Origin: Petunia secreta
Lineage: Eukaryota; Streptophyta; Magnoliopsida; Solanales; Solanaceae
Length of the DNA: 64,000 bases
Assembly (NCBI GenBank): GCA_029990175.1
Contig: JARKIP010000035.1
Location: 40,810,001 to 40,874,000, forward strand
Direction: 5' to 3'
In this document: positions 56,105-64,000 of the stretch, piece by piece
Layout of the letters: the number at the start of each line of letters is the position of its first letter
How positions within the stretch are numbered: the first letter of the stretch is position 1
The notes under the pieces: model-generated
Seen by the model: only the letters and a program-made list of their open reading frames with translations
What the model was told of the DNA's origin: nothing
Databases searched by the model: none
Program-made: the position numbers and the translations under genes

Positions 56105-57092
56105 TTGCCTCCGTTGAGAGGAATCGAGCACCAAATTGACTTCATGCTGGGGTCTCAAATCCCCAACAAACCTGCATACCAGTGTAATCCCGAGACACCA
56201 AAGAGCTCAAAAGGCAGGTTGATGAGTTGCTGAACAAGGGCCTTGTTCGAGAGAGCTTGAGTCTTTGCACCGTTCCTATTATCCTTGTCCCGAAGAAAGA
56301 TGGAACATGGCGAATCTGTGTTGCTTGCCGAGCAGTCAACAAAATCATGGTAAAGTATCGTCATCCTGTCCCTCGATTAGATGACATGCTAGATGAGTTG
56401 AGTGGTTCTTCATGCTTTTCGAAGATAGACCTCAGGTCCGCTTACCACAAAATCCGAATGAAACCCGGAGACGAGTGGAAAACTGCATTCAAGACCAAAT
56501 TTAGTCTCTATGAATTGTTAGTGATGCCTTTTGGCCTCTCTAACACACCAAGCACATTCATGCGACTGATGAACCGTGTGCTCAAATCATTCATAAATAA
56601 GTTTGTTGTCGTTTACTTCGATGACATCTTTATTTATAGCAAATCTGTGGATGAACATGTCGAACACCTAAGGCTACTGCTTGATAAGCTTAGAGAAGAG
56701 AAGTTATATGCTAACTTCAAGAAATGTGCCTTTTATGTCGAGCGTGTAGTCTTTCTAGGATTCGTTATGAGTGCTAATGGTGTTGAAGTCGATGAGTAAA
56801 AAGTCGAAGCCATCAAAGATTGGCCAACTCCAACCTCGGTATCTCAAGTTCGTAGCTTCCATGGTTTAGCTAGCTTTTACCGAAGGTTTGTTCGTGACTT
56901 TAGCACCGTCGCAGCTCCTTTAACCGAGCTGGTAAAGAAAGACCATCCATTTGTGTGGGGAGAGTCCCAAGAGAGGGCTTTCCAAGAGTTGAAATGGAGG
57001 CGTTGTTCTGCCCCGTTATTGCAACTCCCTGACTTCGGAAAAGCATTCGAAGTCGAGTGTGATGCGTCCGGAGTTGGGATTTGAGGAGTGCT
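56105..57092 (+). pseudogene. pol: CRM C reverse transcriptase and RNase H start
   Basis: Frame 56227-56799 (190 codons) holds NKGLVRESLSLCTVPIILVP, SKIDLRSAYHKIRMKPGDEW, LVMPFGLSNTPSTFMRLMNR and the intact YFDD site (VVVYFDDIFIYSKSVDEH). A TAA at 56797 replaces the Ser of DESK. Reading continues to RSFHGLASFYRRFVRDFSTV and ECDASGVGI before truncation at 57092. A one-base change of phase lies near 56190. Confidence 0.82.
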
Positions 57093-57909
57093 AGTTGAAC
57101 CCCAAAAATTACTCCGATTAGGATAAATTTCGGAATATCGACAATATGGACTAACTCTTTTGGAGTTTTTGGAGTCGCCACCCAATTTAAGGAAAACAGG
57201 GAACCAAATTAACAATGCGTGCAAAAACTCCATTTTTATAAAAAAGACGGTCTTTCTTTCAGAGATTCTAAAGGTAAGAGGTTTTATTAATTTCGGAAGA
57301 AGGTTTTTAAGGCACTTCCGAAATTCCGTAAAATACGGTTAATCCGACAGGTTTCCAAAATATTTGCAAAATATGCTTTTCTAGAAAATTCATCTAAAAT
57401 AATTAATTGAAATAAAACTTGTTTATGAAAAATATTTTAATTTGCACGCATTTTGCTAATTGGCCTCAGTTTGCAATAAATTAAATAACGACTTCAAAAA
57501 TAAAAGGATAATGCACATAAAGTAAAGTAATATATCAAGCAATCAAATATTATTGATAAATAAAGTATTTTACACATTTATTTGCATAAATATCCAAGGA
57601 AAGTAATGCGAAGTTTAAAGATAAAACCCGGGAAATGATCAACTCGCGGGAGCCTTGGATTTTCTAAAATTCCTAAGTCTTATTTATGAATGCTCGGGTC
57701 CGAATTCAATCCCCAAATGCCTTTAATACAATGGATTATTCCCGTTCGTGAGTTAGCCAAACTCGTCCATAAATTATTCGTGCCAATATGTACCTCGCAA
57801 AACAAACAAGTAAAATAGGATTAGTACGATAATAAGGTATAATAATTAATGAAATAAGATAACAATAATAAAGTAATAAAGTAATAATAATAATAATAAA
57901 ATATATATA

Positions 57910-57940
<31 letters not shown>

Positions 57941-57947
57941 AATATAT

Positions 57948-58020
<73 letters not shown>

Positions 58021-59833
58021 GTAAAGGGGTTGTTTTTGCAAAATTTAGGCTCAGGTTTGTATGGCGCGTCGAATAGAGGCTCGGGATATTGATACGGCTG
58101 CAAACACGGAGCCCGGGCCGGTTGCCACGCCAAGTACCAAATCCACTACTCTATTCAACTTGCTTTGCATTAAATGCAGGGACACGAGAACGGGACGGTT
58201 CAAGTGTAGTATCATGTTCAAATCGATCCCGAGGCCTCAATACACGCATATGTATTTTTTCATTGGCCAAAGTGTAGTATCGGTTCAATATCAGTCCATA
58301 ACATCAAATTCAATATTTGGCCAAATGCACGGGTCAACTGGAAGCAACAATATCACCAGAACAATTTGCAATATTAGGAAGCTATCCCGAATTCCAATAA
58401 GCAGAACCTTCATACAAATGAGACAATCACCCAATATAGATAATTGGCACCTGCATACAGATTAAAATGAACCAGAGCAACATGTAGCAAATTAAAATAG
58501 AACCATAGCAATAGCATAACCAATCATCCGGGTGCCCAAAAGAGATAGGGGACTATTTATAATGAAATTCGATTCCAACAGAGGGTCAAGTAAATCAGGT
58601 ATAGCAGGACCAAAACATTGCAAATTTAATCAGTAACAACAATGAGCGGAACCACAGTAACACAACCCCAGAAGGAAGAGCAACACCCAGAAATGTGAGA
58701 GGAGGAGCGACACCAGACAAGCGGCGTCACTGCCACTCCGCTACCCTTTTTCTTTCATCTAGTTTCCAACAGCTCGTGGGACAAAACAAACAAAAGTAAC
58801 AGAACCAAGTCACCATGAAATACTAGTAATAGCAATAACAGGTCCAATGAAATAAGAGAACCGTAACACAGATCCAGCAGTCAAAATTCACCACCATCGT
58901 GTAGAACAAACAGAGAAAACAGATCGACAAACAATGGAAAACGGAGGAGCGACAGCCAGAGAACGGCATCGGCGTCGCTACGACTCCCACCTCGAGGTCC
59001 TCGTTTTGATTTCAACACAGGTTGCCGAAACAGAGAACAAAATCGCCGGAAATGGTGATTTCACGGCGGTGATGATGTCACTGTTACTCTAATATTGGTT
59101 CAGCGACAAGAACAAATGGACTACATCACTTATAAAAAAAAAACATCAGAAAACATTGAACGAAGCCACCGGTCCACTTCCCCAAATCCCTTTTCGATAT
59201 GATTTATTTTGGTTTTTCGGTGATGCTGATGCTCGCCACCATTAATATAGTCAAAATCCCAACCCCGATTCCCCTGGTTCTTCCCTCTCCGTTTCTTGAT
59301 TTTCGAACCCCCCTCTGTTTTCGGATTTGTGCGTGTGTATGTATTTTGAGTGGTTATAATGGAGAGGGATGATGGGGTTTTTGGGGGAAGACCAAGGGAA
59401 GTGGGCACGGCTGATGTTGGTGTATATGGTTGAAAGGAGAGGGAGATCTGTTTGTGTGTGGAGCTTTTTGTGAGTAAAAAATGGTGTTTTTTGATAGATA
59501 TGGTTTTTCTTAGTGGTAATGGTAGGGAAGATGAATAGTGAATGGGGGCTAGGGTTTAAGGGTATATATATGGGTAAGGGTTTGCACATATAGGCTAGAT
59601 TTTAAGAGGGGGAGCGGATTTGGCACAATTTTACAATTAATTAAAAAAATGAATGGGTTGCACGAGCGGGTTAGAATTGGTGGGATTTTTCAATTTTAGC
59701 ACTTTTTTTGAAACTACAATTGATCCTCTTTTATTATCATTATTTATTTAATTTTCAAATTAAACCTCAATTACAAAAATATTACCAGAACTTAATAATT
59801 TTGAAAAATTCGGGACAAAATTGGGTGTCAACA
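57093..59833 (-). repeat. Ogre/Tat-like 3' LTR, minus orientation
   Basis: On the minus strand it starts TGTTGACACCC (59833) directly after a purine-rich PPT and ends ...GGGGTTCAACT (57093), 2741 bp. A TATATATA box (minus) lies near 59565. It is inserted in the RNase H of CRM C after GTGCT (57088-57092), the likely TSD; the other flank is outside the window. The small minus-strand frames 59130-59589 lie in the leader and are P/T-rich without domains. Confidence 0.78.
57885..58022. repeat. Compound (TAA)n-(TA)n-(TAA)n microsatellite
   Basis: About 15 AT units at 57899-57927 are flanked by AAT/TAA runs, the longest at about 57950-58020. It lies inside the Ogre/Tat-like LTR. The Tyr- or Ile-rich frames on the minus strand are artefacts of it. 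Confidence 0.95.
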
Positions 59834-59847
59834 GCTGCCCCTCTTTA
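59834..59847 (-). other. Polypurine tract of the Ogre/Tat-like element
   Basis: On the minus strand TAAAGAGGGGCAGC directly abuts TGTTGACACCC. This fixes the orientation of the element and identifies the LTR as 3'. Confidence 0.78.
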
Positions 59848-60549
59848 CCCGGAAAAGGATGAAAGAGTTTTCAGGGTAAAGAAGTTGACGAGAAACCAAT
59901 TTTGTCACGACAAAGCCAAGTACTTTGATTCCAAGGACCAAAGTGCGAGGCTTATGGACATGGCCAAAGTTCGGTTTCCGAGTTGCCTACATATCTCGGG
60001 CTGAAAGAGAATCAGGCCATATGTAGTTCGACGCGATTTGAAGATCAAAGACGAGATAGTAACGACCACTCAAGCGCGGGAAAAGAGGCTTGTAATCACC
60101 CAAGTTATAAAAATGTGGTCGACGACACACCCATAAAGAGGGGTTTACACGGATATAGTTTCCACTGCACCTCGATAACGAAGCCATCTTGTCTTCAATC
60201 TCAAACCTCAGACTCAGGGTTAACAAGAGACTTACCTCTAGGGTGGATGACTTATGCGGGTGCGATTCTTCAGGTCTTCGTTGGCGAGTCTAGCTCATAG
60301 CAACGATTGCCCCGGTTCATTGCTAAGCAAAGCTCCATGTTCCAAATGCTGCTGCGGTGCTGCTAAAAATCCTGTAATAATCTCAACAAGCGGTAAGCGT
60401 GCAACTGCTAATAAACTGTAATAATTGGAATAAGAAATAGATAAAGTGATAAAATTATAAATGCGGGTTGCGGTATCATCGATAAGTTCTTCCTTCGATC
60501 AACTGACAAAGTACTCCGCCCGGAGAACCTCTAGGCTGATCATTATTCT

Positions 60550-61440
60550 CCAATTGCTTATGGTAGGCTTCAAATGATAATGATGTCTTCGCTTGCTCAC
60601 GATAGACTTGATAATAAGACCCACCCGATTGCTTACGGTAGAATCAATAACAAAAGAGCCTTCAATTGTCTATGATAGGCTTCACAATAATACCTCCAAT
60701 TGCTTATGGTAGGCTTCAATGCTAATGAAGTCTTCGCTTGCTCACGATAGACTTGATAATAAAACCCCCGATTGCTTACGGAAGGATCAATAACAAAAAA
60801 GCCTTCAATTGCTTATGATAGGCTTCAGAATAAGGCCTCCAATTGCTTATGGTAGGCTTCAATGCTAATGAAGTCTTCGCTTGCTCATGACAGACTTGAT
60901 GATAAAACCTTCGATCGCTTACGGTAGGATCAATAACGAAAGAGCCTTCAGTTGCTTATGATAGGCTTCAGAATAAGGCCTCCAATTGCTTATGGTAGGC
61001 TTCAATGCTAATGAAGTCTTCGCTTGCTCACGACAGACTTGATGATAAAACCTCCGATCGCTTACGGTAGGATCAATAACGAAAGAGCCTTCAGTTGCTT
61101 ATGATAGGCTTCAGAATAAGGCCATCAATTGCTTATGGTAGGCTTCAATGCTAATGAAGTCTTCGCTTGCTCACGATAGACTTGATAATAAAACCTCCGA
61201 TTGCTTACGGTAGGATCAATAACAAAAGAGCCTTCAATTGTTTATGATAGGCTTCAGAATAAGGCCTCCAATTGCTTATGATAGGCTTCAATGCTAATGA
61301 AGTCTTCGCTTGCTCACGATAGACTTGATAATAAAACCCCCGATTGCTTACGGTAGGGTCAATAACAAAAGAGCCATCAATTGCTTATGATAGGCTTCAG
61401 AATAAGGCCTCCAATTGCTTATGGTAGGCATGACGTAATT
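60550..61440 (-). repeat. 143-bp tandem array, about 6 copies
   Basis: C(C/A)AATTGCTTATGGTAGGC starts at 60550, 60696, 60839, 60982, 61125, 61268 and 61411. The first step is 146 and all others exactly 143. Each unit is made of four related subunits of about 36 bp of the form TTGCTNACGATAGRCTTNAATAA, so this is a higher-order repeat. Copies look 90-98 percent alike by eye. Confidence 0.92.
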
Positions 61441-61479
61441 TGTAAGCGCAAGCTGCAATATCTTTGATAAATTGTCTTC

Positions 61480-62400
61480 CCATCCACTGGCGAAGCAATA
61501 AAGCAAATGCGAAGGCATAGTGTAAAGCATTTTCAACAATCTTGACAAATCAACTGGCAAGCCGTTCGGGCATGAAGCAAGGAGGGTCTTGGGGTTGATT
61601 GTCGAACAAATCAGCTGGCGAACCGGTCCGGCACGAAGCAAGGAGGGTCTCGGGACTGACCTTTTAACCTGAAAAGTAAAATAAGACGTAATACAAAGAA
61701 AATGCAAAGGCATAATTTAAAGCAAGTGCAAAGCAATTTTGACAATCTTGACAAATCAACTGGCAAGCCGGTCGGGCACACAGCAAGGAGGGTCTTGGGG
61801 TTGATTGTCGAACAAATCAGCTGGCGAACCGGTCCGGCACCAAGCAAAGAGGGTCTCGGGACTGACCTGTTGACCTGAAAAGCAGAACAAGACGTAATAC
61901 AAAGAAAATGCGAAGGCATAATTTAAAGCAAGTGCGAAGCAATTTTGAACAATCTTGACAAATCAACTGGCAAGCCGGTCGGGCACGCAGCAAGGAGGGT
62001 CTTGGGGTTGATTGTCGACAAATCAGCTGGCGATCCGGTCCGGCACAGAGCAAGGAGGGTCTCGGGGCTGACCTGTTAAACTAAAAGTAAAGCAAGTCAT
62101 AATATAAAGCAAGTGCAAATGCATAATTGAAAGCAAGTGCAAAGCAATTTAGCGTGAAATGTAAAGCAACGCCAAAGCGATTTAGTAAATCAACAGGCGT
62201 GAAAGTCCAACAAGAGAGAAGCCCCGCCTGGTGGTCAACCTGAAAAATGTAAAGTAAGGCGTCAATTTTAAAGCAAGTGCGAAGGCATAATTCAAAGTAA
62301 GTGCAAAGAATAGCAGTGCGGGAATGTAGAGCAATGCAAGAGCCATTTGGCGAATCAATAGGCGAGATAGTCCAACAAAGGGAATCCTCGTAGCCGATGG
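61480..62400 (-). repeat. About 206-bp tandem array, 3 clear and 1-2 decayed copies
   Basis: CTTGACAAATCAACTGG starts at 61541, 61746 and 61954 (steps of 205 and 208). Each unit contains two related half-motifs, CAAATCAACTGGCAAGCCGG...GCAAGGAGGGTCTTGG and CAAATCAGCTGGCGAACCGG...GCAAGGAGGGTCTCGG, plus an AAAGCAAGTGCRAAGC spacer. Weak copies continue to about 62400. Frames on the minus strand here (for example 61348-62053) are repeat translations. Confidence 0.88.
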
Positions 62401-64000
62401 TCAACTTTGCCAGGCAACTTTGGATGCGTGTACAAATAATTTTTCATCCATAGTGAGTGATCCTTTCATTGTAAGCTTTCATGTTCCTGCTCTCAAAGAA
62501 AATTTGTTAGCTTTAGGGAGGGAGGAGGAAGAGTTTGATGTGCAGACTTCATCCCGATCTTGCTGCTTCTGCTGCTCCCTCATCTTCATTGGACTTGAAT
62601 TTGCGAATTGCTTTCAGAAACTTGGCTCATGAACTCAAATAGCATAGATTTTCGAAAAATAGAGGCAAGATAAAATATTTTAATGCGCATGCAAATGAAG
62701 TCAAAGATGTATTTTGAAAATTTTGCCTTGACTTAAACTTGTAATATATTTTAAAACAAACTGAACGTCCTTTGGCTTAGACTTTGCACTGTTTGCTTAA
62801 CAAATCACAGAATTCTTGCCAACTCATCGTTAATAACCAATGCCGCTTCTTGCAAAATTCTGCCCCAGTTATTATCTTGCGCATCTCTAACTCATTTTTT
62901 TGCAAAAATTGCCCCAGTTGTCCTTCTTGGGGGAAAATTGAAAACTTAAATGCTAAAGGGTCGAGCCCGATGGGGGAGCCTACGTATCCCTCCTTGGGAA
63001 TCAGACCGTGCGTACTTCTGCACCACTACTTCAACACCATACACCAACAAATAAAAGTTGCCCCAGTTGAGGTTCTAACAGATAGTGCGATATTCAAAGA
63101 GTGCAGACAATAACTTTCAGTGCATCGTTTTCAAATTGTTCAGTTCTTTTGCCATACATCACAAGCAAAGCTTTGGCAGGTTTATCAATTTTAATTTTGA
63201 AACAGAAACAAATGCATGTGTAAATAATATAATAAGAATGCGATGCATTTTATTTCAACTTTCATAAATTCAAAATGAGTTGATTCAGATTAACATAAGA
63301 TTTAAAGTACAATGCAATTCAGGGCCTCAATCTGAATTAAAATTGAAAATAATGCTACTAAGTTCAATTGCCAAGTTCTTTCAAACAATGCCATTAGCTT
63401 CTGGTACTGCATCATTCACGGGCTAGAGCGTCTACCATCAATCAGATCTCAAAACCTTTGCGTGGTGAATGGTCAGCCACTTCACAAATCCAACATTTGC
63501 TAAAGAAATAAACAAAACAAAAGAAATCTCTCAAAGGGTAACTAAGATAGTTTGCATGTCATTCATAGAATTGCATACAGGCCAGCAACACCTAGTATTT
63601 AACGCACTTTGAGCAAATAAAGCAAGGCAAACAATTAACATGTGACAATCACAAGTAGTTGAGCGTAAATAAATATGCGAACGCGTCCTACCCTGTAAGG
63701 TGCCTCTTTGTGCTAGAGGTAAGCCTAAACGGGCAAACAAGTGGTAACGAAAAATAGTTCATGCCAGTTTTGAGCAATTCAGACTTAGAGTAAGCAATAA
63801 ATAATAACAATAATCGATAAAAATCATCTCTCCGCCTTGACACTGCAATTCCGTTATCCCAACTAACTTCCAAAAGTTGGTGTCAACTCAAAATTTTAAC
63901 ACAACTCATGCCCTCAATAGCGTCTGCACAAAATTCTAAACCCAAATGCCTAAAACCCGAAACAAACCTCCATAGCTTTTGCAAACATCCACACTCCTCC

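Larger units (their letters stand above)
53646..57092 (+). mobile_element. CRM-type chromovirus C, truncated at both ends
   Basis: From about 53646 it matches the leader of CRM B in inverted orientation (GTTGATCAA(T/C)CGAGGAAGCCATTG, CATAAATTGAGTGGACCCGAG). It then runs through gag, protease and RT and breaks at 57092 inside RNase H (ECDASGVGI then a stop), where an Ogre/Tat-like LTR begins. Both LTRs are missing. Many stops make it the most decayed of the three CRM copies. Confidence 0.82.
59848..64000 (-). mobile_element. Ogre/Tat-like 3' untranslated region, continues past window
   Basis: No protein domain in 4.1 kb. Two diverged copies of a family motif are visible: CGGTTTCCGAGTTGCCTACA with ATCAGGCCATATGTAGTTCG (59970-60030) and GGGGGAGCCTACGTATCCCT with AATCAGACCGTGCGTAC (62970-63016). 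Two tandem arrays occupy 60550-62400. The region from 62420 to 64000 shows nothing else that I can name. Long, tandem-repeat-bearing 3' regions are known for Tat/Ogre elements. Confidence 0.65.

Noticed and set aside
57736..58133. Tyr-rich and Ile-rich frames
   Set aside because: Produced by the TAA/TA microsatellite read on the minus strand.
59130..59589. Minus-strand frames of 92 and 112 codons
   Set aside because: They lie in the leader of the Ogre/Tat-like LTR, are P/T/K-rich and overlap in two phases without a domain.
60550..61440. CRISPR-like array of short repeats
   Set aside because: Units are contiguous subrepeats without unique spacers, in a plant retrotransposon.
61348..62404. 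Overlapping minus-strand frames with repeated PRPSLLRAGPVRQLI-like peptides
   Set aside because: They are read-through of the 206-bp tandem array; the peptide repeat only reflects the DNA repeat and carries no known domain.

Overview
The window looks like plant nuclear heterochromatin. The LTR families, the Stowaway element and the Ogre/Tat-like repeats resemble Solanaceae (nightshade family) genomes; that placement is inferred from remembered family character, not from a search. I found no convincing host gene, tRNA, rRNA or CRISPR array in 64 kb. Nearly everything is retrotransposon sequence, much of it nested, and several insertions can be proved from target-site duplications (TSDs) read directly in the sequence.

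Region 1 (1-4468): the end of a large Ogre/Tat-like LTR on the + strand, then a short unassigned AT-rich stretch. Region 2 (4469-33303): an old LTR, probably solo, split by an Athila-like element (4697-32038, TSD CCGAT). The Athila-like element was itself hit by a 5'-truncated LINE in its 5' LTR (5080-9376, 11-bp TSD), by a CRM-type chromovirus A (13477-28670, minus strand, TSD nTTCT) and by a Stowaway MITE (29775-30033). A second CRM-type chromovirus, B (18395-25868, minus strand, TSD CATGT), sits inside the gag of A. This gives at least four layers: old LTR, Athila-like, CRM A, CRM B. CRM B is the best preserved element: 723-bp LTRs about 98 percent identical by eye, a 1036-codon open frame covering the end of gag through the start of integrase, and an integrase frame that runs into the 3' LTR.

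Region 3 (33304-50430): an Ogre-like LTR scrap, then a decayed Del/Tekay-like chromovirus on the + strand. Its gag is split twice, by a probable 2.3-kb solo LTR (36228-38520) and by a 9.1-kb composite (39260-48395, TSD CAAAA). The composite is made of oppositely oriented pieces of one Athila-like, gag-protease-only family and is the oddest structure in the window. Its left end is an inverted pair of half-LTRs truncated close to the expected transcription start, and its right half has a head-to-head LTR junction carrying a misplaced primer-binding-site snippet.

Region 4 (50577-64000): an Ogre/Tat protease remnant and LTR on the minus strand, a third CRM-type copy C on the + strand (53646-57092), which is cut in its RNase H domain by another Ogre/Tat 3' LTR (57093-59833, minus strand). 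That element's 3' untranslated region holds two tandem arrays, one of 143 bp and one of about 206 bp, and continues off the right edge.

None of the elements looks autonomous as it stands. They share domains of the retrotransposon cycle (gag, aspartic protease, reverse transcriptase, RNase H, integrase), with PBS and PPT priming sites still recognisable in several. The density of nesting, the same-family CRM-in-CRM insertion and the lack of genes suggest a pericentromeric or similar gene-poor setting.
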